From assembly GCF_035317345.1 (NCBI RefSeq), contig NZ_JAYKTU010000002.1: DNA of 64,000 nt. One strand, given 5' to 3'. The DNA is from Cellvibrio fontiphilus. GTDB taxonomy: Bacteria; Pseudomonadota; Gammaproteobacteria; Pseudomonadales; Cellvibrionaceae. Below the pieces are notes generated by a model that made no database searches, was not told the origin of the DNA, and was given only the letters and a program-made list of their open reading frames with translations. Positions 8,253-17,050 of this stretch are shown piece by piece. The first letter of the stretch is position 1, and the number at the start of each line of letters is the position of its first letter. Made by a program: the position numbers and the translations under genes.

Positions 8253-10721
8253 TTACTCAATTTTGCGGATGGTATTGTTACCAGAGTCCGTTACGTACAA
8301 TGCAAATCCATCAGTGGTAATACCAGTTGGTTCACGGAACCGCGCTGCTGTGCCTACACCATCGTCACTGCCATATGCATCTCCTCCCGCTAATGTAGTA
8401 ACAATACCGGTCGCTATTTCTATTTTGCGGATTTTATGACTGCGATAATCGGCCACATAGAGGTGAGTGCTATCGGTGACAATATTCGATGGATAATTGA
8501 ATTTCGCTGCTGCGCCTGTACCATCAGCACTGCCCTGTAAACCACTCCCAGCAAGTGTAGTAACCACACCCGTCGCTATGACGATTTTGCGAATTTTGTT
8601 GCCGTATTTATCCGTAACATAAAGGTAAGTACCATCGGTGGTGATGCCCGTTGGCCTGTCGAAACTCGCCGCTGCGCCTGTACCATCAACACTCTCACTT
8701 GAACCACTGCCCGCCAGCGTGGTGACAACGCTCGTGGCTACTTCGATTTTGCGAATTTTTTTATTGAAGGCATCGGCAACATAAAGGTTAGTACCATCGG
8801 TGGTGATGCCGGTTGGCAAATCGAAACTCGCCGCTAAACCTATGCCATCGGCACTACCGTAAGAATAATTACCCGCCAGCGTAGTGACCACACCTGTGGC
8901 TATTACGATTTTACGGATTTTATGATTCCAAGTATCCGCAATATAAAGGTGAGTACCATCGGTGGTGATGCCTTCGGGGCTCGAGAAACGCGCCGCAGTA
9001 CCTGTGCCATCAGCACTACCTATCGAACCACTCCCCGCAAGTGTAGTGACCACACCTGTAGCAATTTCGATTTTACGGATTTTATGATTGTTGGTATCGG
9101 CAACATAGAGGTGAGTGCCATCGGTGGTGATGCCGGCTGGACTATAGAAGATCGCCGCTAAACCTGTGCCATCAGCGCTCTTATCACTACTACCCGCAAG
9201 CCAAGTGACCGCAGCCGTGGCGATTTCGATTTTACGGATGGCATCGTTGCCAAAATCCGCCACATAAAGGTGAGTACCATCGGTGGTGATACCATCTGGA
9301 TAATGGAAACTCGCCGCCGTGCCTATACCATCAGCACTACCTCTTGAGCCTCTGCCCGCCAAGGTAGTAACCACAGCCGTGGCGATTTCAATTTTGCGGA
9401 TCTTATGATTGTCGGTATCGGCCACATAAAGGTAAGTACCATCGGTGGTGATGCCGCTTGGCATAAAGAAACCGGCCGCTGCGCCCGTGCCATCAGCACT
9501 ACCAGCCAATGGACCACTGCCCGCTAGCGTAGTGACTGCCCCCGTAGTTATTTCAATTTTGCGGATTTTATGATTGTAGGTATCCGCAACGTAAAGGTAA
9601 GCACCATCGATAGCGATATCGTATGGACGATAGAAACTTGCCGCTGCACCGATGCCATCAGAACTGCCTTGCATACCGCTGCCCGCCAGCCAAGTAACTG
9701 TACCAGTGGTTATCTCGATTTTGCGGATTTGATGATTGTAGGTATCCGCAACGTAAAGGTGAGTGCCATCGGTGGCGATGCCGGCTGGTAGATAAAAACT
9801 TGCCGCTGCGCCTATGCCATTAGTGCTGCCCCTCGAACCGCTGCCCGCCAGCGTAGTGACCACACCGTTCGCTATCACGATTTTGCGGATCTTATTATTA
9901 TTGATATCCGCCACATAAAGGTGGGTGCCATCGGTAGCGATACCCATAGGGGCATTGAAACTCGCTGCTGCGCCTTTGCCATCAGCACTGCCTTCTGAAC
10001 CACTCCCTGCCAGCGTAGTAACTACCCCTGTCGCGATTTCGATTCTGCGGATCTTGTGATTCGAAGCATCTGCAACGTACAAATAAGCGCCGACAATTAC
10101 CGCACCTGCTGGACTATTAAATCTTGCAGCGGTGCTAACGCCGTCAGTACCTTGCAGCGCTCCAGCAGTTGTTGTGACAACTCCAGCAATATTCAGCGGA
10201 GTGCCTTGAACGGCTCCACCGAGAATGTTGGTTGTGGTTACCGAAAAAGTTGAGGTAATGCCACCGACGGTTACTGCAGCCTGAGACGTTGTAGAAACAG
10301 TTGCCGCACTTATCAACCTAAGCGCAACTGTTTGACCATTGGTGACGGTTCCGGCCGCACTCGTAAAAGCACCACCATCAATAGAATATTCACCATTCGC
10401 AATATCAATAGGCACGGCAGTATTGATACCTGAAATGTTGATCGCCGTTGACATCACGTTTGCATTAAATGCTGCGCCTGTTACAGGTGTGAAGCTAAAC
10501 GGATCTGGAGTCGTGTCAATAGTGGCAACGCTACTTATCGAACTGTTGGATGAATTGGCCAGCGAACTAATACTTGAACTAGCCACGGGGCTAGAACCAG
10601 GGGGAGCCGGGTCAGGTTTTTTACCGCCGCCACCTCCGCCTCCACAGGCGGCCAACGAGCTGACCAGGCCTAGAATAAAGAGTCTACGCATACCGGTTTG
10701 AAATAGAGAACTTATCCACAT
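8253..10721 (-). CDS. Lipoprotein with 12 tandem NHL beta-propeller repeats
   Basis: The 822-residue protein begins with a lipoprotein signal whose lipobox is LAAC, then a Gly run, a Pro/Ser-rich linker (about 30-65) typical of secreted Cellvibrio-like proteins, and a roughly 110-residue region containing VTVGG-like strands. From about residue 180 to the end there are 12 NHL repeats of about 56 residues, each with LYVAD...N.KIRKIEIATG.VTTLAGSG...DG.G.AA.F..P.GI. Twelve repeats could build two six-bladed propellers. Surface ligand-binding is likely but the ligand is unknown. An AAGGA lies 11 nt before the chosen ATG. A start at 10691 would give a more compact signal peptide. Confidence 0.85.
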   Translation of the reverse strand: MWISSLFQTGMRRLFILGLVSSLAACGGGGGGGKKPDPAPPGSSPVASSSISSLANSSNSSISSVATIDTTPDPFSFTPVTGAAFNANVMSTAINISGINTAVPIDIANGEYSIDGGAFTSAAGTVTNGQTVALRLISAATVSTTSQAAVTVGGITSTFSVTTTNILGGAVQGTPLNIAGVVTTTAGALQGTDGVSTAARFNSPAGAVIVGAYLYVADASNHKIRRIEIATGVVTTLAGSGSEGSADGKGAAASFNAPMGIATDGTHLYVADINNNKIRKIVIANGVVTTLAGSGSRGSTNGIGAAASFYLPAGIATDGTHLYVADTYNHQIRKIEITTGTVTWLAGSGMQGSSDGIGAAASFYRPYDIAIDGAYLYVADTYNHKIRKIEITTGAVTTLAGSGPLAGSADGTGAAAGFFMPSGITTDGTYLYVADTDNHKIRKIEIATAVVTTLAGRGSRGSADGIGTAASFHYPDGITTDGTHLYVADFGNDAIRKIEIATAAVTWLAGSSDKSADGTGLAAIFYSPAGITTDGTHLYVADTNNHKIRKIEIATGVVTTLAGSGSIGSADGTGTAARFSSPEGITTDGTHLYIADTWNHKIRKIVIATGVVTTLAGNYSYGSADGIGLAASFDLPTGITTDGTNLYVADAFNKKIRKIEVATSVVTTLAGSGSSESVDGTGAAASFDRPTGITTDGTYLYVTDKYGNKIRKIVIATGVVTTLAGSGLQGSADGTGAAAKFNYPSNIVTDSTHLYVADYRSHKIRKIEIATGIVTTLAGGDAYGSDDGVGTAARFREPTGITTDGFALYVTDSGNNTIRKIE
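8260..10130 (-). repeat. Tandem ~170-bp coding repeats (NHL units)
   Basis: Twelve head-to-tail units of about 168-171 bp encode the NHL repeats. At the DNA level, neighbouring copies share long stretches around GTGAGTACCATCGGTGGTGA and CGATTTTGCGGATTTTATGA. High sequence identity between units suggests recent amplification or gene conversion and a potential for copy-number variation. Confidence 0.9.
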
Positions 10722-10904
10722 GTTGGTTGTGATCCTTGAATGACAGGGTTAAAAACAGGAGGGAAAAACTGCGGCGAGATGATATTACAGATTGTTTTTT
10801 AATACTGGTCTATCGTTAGAAATGGGCACCATGTATGAACAGATCAGGCTGTTTTAGGAAGATGCCAGGTTTGTGGTTATATGAAGTCCACTGCGCTTTG
10901 ATTG

Positions 10905-10937
10905 AAAAGGCCGACTTGTATAACAAGTCGGCCTTTT
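10905..10937. terminator. Terminator downstream of nagB
   Basis: AAAAGGCCGACTTGT and ACAAGTCGGCCTTTT form a 15-bp stem with a very short loop. The longer T-run is on the plus strand, but the stem itself ends in four T on the minus strand, so it can close the nag operon. Nothing else gene-like is seen between 10722 and 10983. Confidence 0.8.
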
Positions 10938-10983
10938 GTTTTTTGTAGAATTAAAATTTTGTTGGACTCATACCTGGCGAATA

Positions 10984-11778
10984 TCAGGCTCGGCCTAAAC
11001 GCTCCAGCAACTTTTGATTTTCCATTTCGATGTGTTTGTAAAAATCCACATCCGACAGCTGTGATGCAGCGGCTTCATCAATCACTAACACTACTTGTTC
11101 ATGCAATTGCAAAGCAGACGCTGGGCAAGCTGCAGTCAAGGGCCCTTCCACTGTCGCTTTAATCGCCTCTGCTTTATTTTCACCGGTCGCCAGTAACACC
11201 ACTTTTTTGGATTCCAAAATAGTACCTATACCCATAGTGATAGATAAGTGCGGCTGGTATTCATCTTCCGCAAAAAAGCGGGCGTTATCTTCGATAGTCG
11301 CACGTGTAAGCGTTTTAACCCGTGTGCGTGACATGAGCGAGGAAGATGGCTCATTAAACCCAATATGACCATTGCGACCAATACCGAGTAATTGAATATC
11401 AATACCGCCTTTTTGTTTGATGGCAGTTTCATAAATTTCACACGCGCTAAACGGATCTTGCGCATCACCCGGCGGCACATTGGTTTGCGCTTTGTCGATA
11501 TCAATATGATCAAACAATTGTTGATTCATAAAATAACGATAACTTTGTGGATGAGTGGAAGGCAAACCAAGGTACTCGTCCAAATTAAAACTGCTGACAT
11601 GTTTAAATGACACAGCGCCATTTCTGTACGCGTCAATTAATTCTTTATACAGCGCAACCGGTGTAGAGCCAGTCGCCAAACCCAATACCGAATCGGGTTT
11701 GCGGTTAATTTGTTTGATAAAAATATCCGCACCATAACGGGCAACTGCAGCGGCATCTTTCAAAATAACAACTTTCAT
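10984..11778 (-). CDS. nagB: Glucosamine-6-phosphate deaminase NagB
   Basis: The 264-residue enzyme converts glucosamine-6-phosphate to fructose-6-phosphate and ammonia, the last step of GlcNAc catabolism. Visible landmarks are the phosphate loop GLATGSTP (33-40), NLDEY with the catalytic Asp67, and GIGRNGHIGF with the catalytic His138. Length is close to E. coli NagB (266). An upstream-extended frame exists, but the ATG at 11778 follows a CTGGAGTGTTCA ribosome binding site and matches the family N-terminus (MKVVILKD). It is the last gene of the nag operon, with a dispersed palindromic repeat between it and nagA. Confidence 0.96.
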   Translation of the reverse strand: MKVVILKDAAAVARYGADIFIKQINRKPDSVLGLATGSTPVALYKELIDAYRNGAVSFKHVSSFNLDEYLGLPSTHPQSYRYFMNQQLFDHIDIDKAQTNVPPGDAQDPFSACEIYETAIKQKGGIDIQLLGIGRNGHIGFNEPSSSLMSRTRVKTLTRATIEDNARFFAEDEYQPHLSITMGIGTILESKKVVLLATGENKAEAIKATVEGPLTAACPASALQLHEQVVLVIDEAAASQLSDVDFYKHIEMENQKLLERLGRA

Positions 11779-11839
11779 TGAACACTCCAGTGAGTGGTGA
11801 TAACTAAAAATTAACACTAAGGCTTTGCAAGGATAAGGG

Positions 11840-11908
11840 CTTGTAGACTGTCGAAGACATGGAGTCGACGACAAGCCTACAGGGATGTATTCACGGCGTG
11901 TCTACAAG
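11840..11908 (-). repeat. Dispersed palindromic repeat, copy A (nagA-nagB spacer)
   Basis: CTTGTAGAC and GTCTACAAG bracket the element. Its core, read on the minus strand (GACACGCCGTGAATACATCC), is nearly identical to the core of the element at 31371-31456. Further complementary blocks (TGCAAGG / CCCTTGCA) extend the symmetry to about 11824-11925. It sits in the 156-bp gap inside the nag operon and may form a large RNA hairpin that changes nagB expression or stability. Confidence 0.75.
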
Positions 11909-11934
11909 CTGTTACCCTTGCAGAGCCGATATCA

Positions 11935-13101
11935 TTAACCGGGCAAATTGTGTTCTCGCAAATCGCCAGCGACACAGGTTAATGTCACACGATAATCATC
12001 GGTAAAGTGAACCAGGTCAGCGCGATAGTTCGGCGCAATGCGCCCTAAATAATTATCCACCTGCATAAATTGCGCAGGGTATAGCGAGGCCATACGCAAA
12101 CTTTCGCCCAGTTCTACGCCTACCCATGTGGTATTCAAACGCACCGCATCAATCATCCCAATCGCACTACCTGCCAAACGCCCTTCCGCGTTTACCAGGC
12201 AGCCGTCTTTTTCAAAAATAGTTTCACCGTAAATTTGAAAGGATTTTTCTGGTGAGCCAACGGTGGACATAGCATCAGTCACCAAATACATTTTGCCTTT
12301 GGGTTTTGCAGTGTAGGCAATACGTGCGCAAGCCGCGTGTACATGATAGGTATCAATAATAATGCCGCACCAGCTGTTAGCATCTTCCAGCGCTGCGCCA
12401 ACTACACCCGGCTCGCGCCCGGTCGTGGGGCGCATGGCGTTATATAAATGCGTAAAACCGGAAAGCCCTTCGTTTAAAGCCGCCACAACTTGTTCGTAAT
12501 GGGCATCGGTATGACCAGCGCATACCACAACCCCTGCTGAGGTTAATTGTTTAATCTGCCCCGGCGCTGTATGTTCGGGCGCAAGGGTAAGCATGACTTT
12601 AAAATCATGTTGGCTTTTTACAGAGTCCACCAGCCAATCTATATCGGCTTGCTCCATAGTGCGAATGTAGCGCTCGTTGTGCGCACCACGGCGTGCCATA
12701 TCAAAAAATGGCCCCTCCACATGCACACCTAATACACCTTTCATGCCAGCGGCCACTGCATCAGCCACCGCGTTAACGCCGGCTTGGTGCACTGCACGCG
12801 TATCGCTAATTAGTGTTGGCAGTAACGAGGTTGTCCCGGTGGGGCGATGCCCATCGAGCATGGTTTGAATCGCTTGCGGTGTGGTGGTGTTGGTAAAAAA
12901 AGCACCACCACCACCATTGACTTGTAAATCAATAAAACCGGGGGCAATCACCCCCCCCTGCAAACGTGTTTGGGTAATGCTGGTATCTAATTGCGCATAG
13001 GGCACTAACTCAACGATTTTTTCACCCTGAATAACCAGCGCATGATCATCCAAAAAAATGTCGCCCGTAAAAATACGCGCACCAACTAAAGCTTGTTTCA
13101 T
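11935..13101 (-). CDS. nagA: N-acetylglucosamine-6-phosphate deacetylase NagA
   Basis: The 388-residue amidohydrolase removes acetate from GlcNAc-6-phosphate. The metal and catalytic positions are visible: HVEGPFF with Glu129, GHTDAHYE with His197, GFTHLYNAM with His218, and the catalytic Asp276 in YLVTDAMS. These correspond well to E. coli NagA. A longer frame starts at 13197, but the ATG at 13101 follows an AAGGTAAACCT site and gives the family start (MKQALVGARIFTG). It lies between nagX and nagB in the operon. Confidence 0.95.
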   Translation of the reverse strand: MKQALVGARIFTGDIFLDDHALVIQGEKIVELVPYAQLDTSITQTRLQGGVIAPGFIDLQVNGGGGAFFTNTTTPQAIQTMLDGHRPTGTTSLLPTLISDTRAVHQAGVNAVADAVAAGMKGVLGVHVEGPFFDMARRGAHNERYIRTMEQADIDWLVDSVKSQHDFKVMLTLAPEHTAPGQIKQLTSAGVVVCAGHTDAHYEQVVAALNEGLSGFTHLYNAMRPTTGREPGVVGAALEDANSWCGIIIDTYHVHAACARIAYTAKPKGKMYLVTDAMSTVGSPEKSFQIYGETIFEKDGCLVNAEGRLAGSAIGMIDAVRLNTTWVGVELGESLRMASLYPAQFMQVDNYLGRIAPNYRADLVHFTDDYRVTLTCVAGDLREHNLPG

Positions 13102-13150
13102 AGGTTTACCTTTAGGTTTACACAGGCTACAACCAAAGATTAAAAAGTAT

Positions 13151-14260
13151 TTACAGGCTGATAATAATATTGCGCTTGTGTAGCACCCAAGCGACACACC
13201 AAAGTAGTAACACCATCAACAGTGCAAACAACAAAGAGGCTAAATAGGGATCTGCAATCCGTTGAAACCCATCATAAAGTGCAACATAAGCAGACTTATC
13301 ACCCACTGGAATTAAATAAAGTGTGGTGGCGAGCAGCCCGGATAGCACATAAATAAATAGCGGGTTTTTGCCGATAATTTCAAAAAATTGGTAAGCCGGT
13401 TTTATTGCATTAGCGACTGCGGATTGTTCAACTTTTACCAAGAGTAATAACAATAAAATCGCTACACCGCAGGTAAGTAAAACAAACGAACTGGTCCAGA
13501 GGGATTTATTGATAGGAAAAAATGTATGCCACAGTATGGCAGCAGCAATTAACAAGAGTGCCGCAACAAATAGTTGGCTGAGCGCCTTGGTTTTGTTTTC
13601 ACTCGCCAGCAGCACCCGTGTTGCTTCAAAGCCAATAATCACATTCACAATGGAAGGAAAAGTACTGAGAATACCCTCAGGATCAAACGCCAACCCCTTA
13701 CCTTGCCAAAGATGGCTCTCACCCAACAGCGCCATATCTATTTGGCGAACCAAATTGTGCTCAAGGCTGTAGGGATCTGCCGCGAGGCTCAGCAGCGCCC
13801 AATAACCCAAGAGCACTACTGCACTAATCAAGGTGCGGCCAGCAAAACCAAAATACAAAATAATAAACGCCGCAAACCCATAGGCGATGGCGATACGCTG
13901 CAACACCCCCATAATACGCCACTGCTCTAATGGCTGAGTAAAAGGGTAAGCCGATAGCAACAAGCCGATGACAAATAACAACACAACACGGCGTAAAATT
14001 TTTTGGGCCTGTGCCGCAGGCGCTAATGTTTGCAAGCCGCGCATAGCAAAAAACATCGCGGAACCGACAATGAACATAAAGAAAGGAAATACAAAATCCG
14101 TGGGTGTCGCACCATGCCAGTCAGCATGTAACAGTGGCGCATACACATGATTCCAGGAGCCTGGGGTATTTACCAGAATCATTAACGCGAGGGTCAAACC
14201 ACGCATCACATCCAAGGCCAGAAAACGTTGTTTGACCACAGGCACCTCGCAGGCAATCAT
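13151..14260 (-). CDS. nagX: NagX-like membrane protein (DUF5009/HGSNAT-like)
   Basis: The 369-residue inner-membrane protein has about ten hydrophobic segments and the family opening FLALDVMRGLTLALMILVN followed by HADWHG and TDFVFPFFMFIVGSAMFF. Homologues in proteobacterial GlcNAc operons are called NagX. They resemble the membrane part of heparan-alpha-glucosaminide N-acetyltransferase, but their reaction is not established. The neighbours (nagP upstream, nagA downstream) support a role in amino sugar uptake or processing. A GTG at 14239, preceded by GAGGTGCCT, may be the true start and would shorten it by seven residues. Confidence 0.88.
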   Translation of the reverse strand: MIACEVPVVKQRFLALDVMRGLTLALMILVNTPGSWNHVYAPLLHADWHGATPTDFVFPFFMFIVGSAMFFAMRGLQTLAPAAQAQKILRRVVLLFVIGLLLSAYPFTQPLEQWRIMGVLQRIAIAYGFAAFIILYFGFAGRTLISAVVLLGYWALLSLAADPYSLEHNLVRQIDMALLGESHLWQGKGLAFDPEGILSTFPSIVNVIIGFEATRVLLASENKTKALSQLFVAALLLIAAAILWHTFFPINKSLWTSSFVLLTCGVAILLLLLLVKVEQSAVANAIKPAYQFFEIIGKNPLFIYVLSGLLATTLYLIPVGDKSAYVALYDGFQRIADPYLASLLFALLMVLLLWCVAWVLHKRNIIISL

Positions 14261-14296
14261 TGTTTAGAAATAACTCGCAAACCAATGTGCGATAAA

Positions 14297-15589
14297 TTAT
14301 TTCCAGCTGCGCAGTTTGTGTCCTTTTGCTGCGTAATAAAGAATGAACAAATAACAGGGCGTCATAACGATATAGGCTGTCTGGCGATCAACAATGGTAG
14401 ATGCTGCGCCAAGAATCACTGGCACTACCGCGCCGCCCGCAATCGCCATAATTAACAATGCAGAACCAGTAGCGGTATATTTACCCAAACCACTCAACGC
14501 CAGTGGCCAAATTGCGGGCCAGACAATTGCATTGGCCAAACCAAGTAAAGCGATACACAAAATAGTGTTGGGGATAGCTGGCATACCCAGGAATGCAAAG
14601 GCCGAAGAAATACTGGTGGATTCATTACTGCCAAATACTATGGCCAAACTTAAACAGACACCTAACACAGCAGAAATTAACAACATATTTTGCTGTGAAA
14701 TAACACGTGGAATTAACACTATGCCAAGAATGTATCCGAACACCATGCAGGACATAGTGATTGACGTAAGTATAGAAAAATTAGTGTAGCCAATACTGCG
14801 CCCGTAAGAACCGATAGTATCGCCAGCGATAACCTCAACACCCACGTATAAAAACAATGCCACCACACCCAAAACCAAATTTGGAAATTGAAAAACATCA
14901 CGCAGCGGCAGCTTTTCTTCTTTATCCTCTTCCAGATCCAATTCCGGCAGTGAAGAAATGCGCACTAAAAATGCAACTATGCCAATAACTACCGCCATAT
15001 AGATGTATGGCAACACCAAATTATTGGCGAGCTGTTCAATTTCTTCTGCACTGGGAGTCTTTGATGCTGTTCCACTCATACCACCAAGAATTAACGCGGT
15101 AAAAACCAGTGGCGCAACGATACCGGCAGATTTATTCAAAATACCCATGATACTGATACGACGTGCTGCTGACTCCTCAGGCCCCATTTTTACCACGTAG
15201 GGGTTCACTGCCGTTTGCACCAGAGTCTGACCGGCACCCATCATAAATTGCGCCACCAAAAACAACAGAAACCAATGAGTTTTTGCTGCAGGAATATACA
15301 AAAGCGCAGCCGATGCCATAACTGCCAAACCAATCGCCATACCATTTTTGTAACCGACTTTGCGAATCACCCAGGAAGATGGCAAAGCAAAAACGGTTAC
15401 TGCAATGTAAAACGAAAATAAAATAAACGAAGCCTGAAAAGGTGTGAGCGACAATACCAATTCCAAATAAGGCATTAACGAACCATTGAGCCAGGTTACA
15501 AAGCCAAAAATAAAAAACAATCCGGCAATCATTGCCAAGGGAACAATACTGGAGGATTGCTTGGGTACCGCCATAGTTTCGACTGACAT
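14297..15589 (-). CDS. nagP: GlcNAc permease NagP (FucP-type MFS transporter)
   Basis: The 430-residue inner-membrane protein has 12 predicted helices and belongs to the FucP/glucose-galactose branch of the major facilitator superfamily. Typical segments are FFIFGFVTWLNGSLMPYL near the N-terminus and QTLVQTAVNPYV in helix 4. In nag operons of Shewanella-type bacteria this family imports unphosphorylated GlcNAc, which fits the presence of a kinase (nagK) rather than a PTS here. The order nagK-nagP-nagX-nagA-nagB supports the assignment. Confidence 0.9.
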   Translation of the reverse strand: MSVETMAVPKQSSSIVPLAMIAGLFFIFGFVTWLNGSLMPYLELVLSLTPFQASFILFSFYIAVTVFALPSSWVIRKVGYKNGMAIGLAVMASAALLYIPAAKTHWFLLFLVAQFMMGAGQTLVQTAVNPYVVKMGPEESAARRISIMGILNKSAGIVAPLVFTALILGGMSGTASKTPSAEEIEQLANNLVLPYIYMAVVIGIVAFLVRISSLPELDLEEDKEEKLPLRDVFQFPNLVLGVVALFLYVGVEVIAGDTIGSYGRSIGYTNFSILTSITMSCMVFGYILGIVLIPRVISQQNMLLISAVLGVCLSLAIVFGSNESTSISSAFAFLGMPAIPNTILCIALLGLANAIVWPAIWPLALSGLGKYTATGSALLIMAIAGGAVVPVILGAASTIVDRQTAYIVMTPCYLFILYYAAKGHKLRSWK

Positions 15590-15747
15590 AGTAAGTAACC
15601 TGCACTAGTGGGTTTACGTTTTAATTTATGTTTTTAGGTTAAACGATTGGTACTGACCGAACGGCATTGAAAAATGACAAGAAAAAATGACCAACCAAAA
15701 CTGCGCACTCGGACAAAAAAATCCAACAAGCCGTATGTCAATAATTC

Positions 15748-16644
15748 CTATCGACACTTGGTTGACTGTTGTTTGGCAAAATACACAGCACCGAATTCTG
15801 GTTGATACAAAGCCGGCGATAAATGCTCCGCCATATCTTTATCCATCCACGGCACTAACCGCGGCGCAAGACCGCCAATAATAGACATGCGGCCTGGTTG
15901 GGTAGCCCACAAGCGGCGTGCAACAGCACTCATATACGCTGCACCTTCTTTCACAATTCCGATTGCAACTTCATCACCCGCATCGGCGGCATCCACGACA
16001 AAAATTGCAAATTTGGCGTAGTCGCCCTGTTTGGCGCCAAACATTTTGTCCACAATCATCAGCCCTTCTGCTTGTAAAAAGCTACTGATGCTGTGACTGA
16101 GAATGGTGGATGGCCCAAGCTTGTCGTAATCAAGCAACACCGCTTTGATTGCTTGTAAGCCCATCCAGGCACCGCTGCCTTTATCACCAATAGGAAAGCC
16201 ATGCCCGCCCAAAAATAGCGCGGCGTCATTCACGTAGGAATAACCGCAAGAACCCGTACCGCAAATCATTACTGCGCCCTGATCACTGTTGTGAGCACCA
16301 AGGCAAGCTATGTGCAAGTCGGTGGTGAGATGCATACTTTGAAAGGGATGCTGCCAACTGCTCATCACTTCATACAAGCTCGGCACGTTGACGCCAGCCA
16401 GGCCCGCACCGGCAATCAGCTGGCTCATTACTGCAGGTGGAAAACCGGCATCTATCAATGCCAATTCCGCTGCAGTACGAATGGAATCTTTTGCTTGTTG
16501 TACACCATGGAAAGGGTTCGCCGGGCCGCCCACGCCAGTGCCTAGCACTTGTAGATCACCGGTCATGATACTGGCGCGACACTTGGTGCCTCCACCGTCA
16601 ATACCGATATACAAGGGCTGATCGCCAAGCGGCATTTTCACCAT
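15748..16644 (-). CDS. nagK: N-acetylglucosamine kinase NagK (BadF/BcrA-type ATPase)
   Basis: The 298-residue cytoplasmic kinase phosphorylates GlcNAc. It has the ASKHA phosphate-1 motif YIGIDGGGTKCRASI (12-26), the phosphate-2 motif MICGTGSCGYSYV, GGHGFPIGDKGSGAW and an adenosine motif near SIIGGLAPRLV. It is of the BadF/BcrA type used in non-PTS GlcNAc pathways, not the E. coli ROK type. The ATG at 16644 has a good GAGGTAAATC site. It is the first gene after the operator-bearing promoter at 16917-16945 and is preceded by a long structured leader. A 158-bp gap separates it from nagP. Confidence 0.93.
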   Translation of the reverse strand: MVKMPLGDQPLYIGIDGGGTKCRASIMTGDLQVLGTGVGGPANPFHGVQQAKDSIRTAAELALIDAGFPPAVMSQLIAGAGLAGVNVPSLYEVMSSWQHPFQSMHLTTDLHIACLGAHNSDQGAVMICGTGSCGYSYVNDAALFLGGHGFPIGDKGSGAWMGLQAIKAVLLDYDKLGPSTILSHSISSFLQAEGLMIVDKMFGAKQGDYAKFAIFVVDAADAGDEVAIGIVKEGAAYMSAVARRLWATQPGRMSIIGGLAPRLVPWMDKDMAEHLSPALYQPEFGAVYFAKQQSTKCR

Positions 16645-16787
16645 GATTTACCTCAATTATTTTTAAATACAAACCGTAACGCGCGCGAACCGCCGCCATG
16701 CCAAATGCTTGCTAAGTCTGACAATCGAATGGTCGCATATTTCTCACTGCCGCCGCGATACAACTGGCCGTTAAATCCGCCGGATTT

Positions 16788-16819
16788 AAAAAAGGTTAGC
16801 GCCCTTTCGGGCACTAACC
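16788..16819 (-). terminator. Intrinsic terminator in the nagK leader
   Basis: GGTTAG-C-GCCC (16794-16804) pairs with GGGC-A-CTAACC (16809-16819) around a four-base loop. On the minus strand six T follow (16793-16788). It lies between the nagK promoter and the nagK start, so it would end a short leader RNA or attenuate the operon. It would also stop readthrough from the gene ending at 17051. Confidence 0.85.
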
Positions 16820-16910
16820 ACAAGACCACTACTACAGCTCTAGAGAACTCATGCCCGCTGACACCACACGGGGCATGGAGAGCTACCCCGCCCGGCTTTC
16901 ATCATCGGAC
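16788..16910 (-). ncRNA. Candidate structured leader RNA or sRNA upstream of nagK
   Basis: A transcript from the promoter at 16917-16945 would begin near 16910 and end at the terminator near 16788, about 120 nt. It can fold into a two-tier hairpin: outer AGCTCT (16836-16841) with AGAGCT (16879-16884), and inner CATGCCC (16850-16856) with GGGCATG (16871-16877). The terminator hairpin follows. A possible 18-codon frame beginning MMKAGRG lies in the 5' half but has no convincing ribosome binding site. I do not recognise it as a known riboswitch or sRNA. In the 406-bp gap 16645-17050 I see no protein gene. Confidence 0.55.
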
Positions 16911-16916
16911 AGGTTT

Positions 16917-16945
16917 AGATTACGCCTGCCAGACAACGTTGTCAA
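16917..16945 (-). promoter_or_regulatory. nagK operon promoter, sigma-70 type
   Basis: On the minus strand TTGACA (16945-16940) and TAATCT (16922-16917) are separated by exactly 17 bases. The -35 box is a perfect consensus and is part of the operator palindrome, so a bound repressor would block RNA polymerase directly. Transcription should start near 16910. Confidence 0.75.
16932..16943. promoter_or_regulatory. LacI-type operator at the nagK promoter
   Basis: The perfect palindrome GACAACGTTGTC overlaps the -35 box. The same 12-mer occurs twice before the TonB receptor gene. It resembles the site I recall for LacI-family NagR in Shewanella-type bacteria. The regulator is probably the gene at 7087-8145 or a paralogue elsewhere. 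Confidence 0.8.
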
Positions 16946-17050
16946 AGAATATTTATAAAAGTTCCACAGATTTTTCATTGACCATAAATCGATTTATCTA
17001 CAGGTAAAAAATAGTAAAACTTTTACCCGTAAAATAATTCAGTCACCTGG

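Noticed and set aside
8253..10130. Regular ~170-bp repeats, at first sight like an array or satellite
   Set aside because: They are in frame, lack spacers and encode NHL repeats of a lipoprotein. They are not a CRISPR array.
8922..10253. Several open frames on the plus strand opposite the NHL gene
   Set aside because: They repeat with the same period as the NHL units and have no start signals, so they are shadows of the repeats.
16788..16910. glmS ribozyme or known GlcN6P riboswitch before nagK
   Set aside because: I could not find the glmS core elements, and the nested hairpin does not match a family I know. Kept only as an unassigned RNA candidate.
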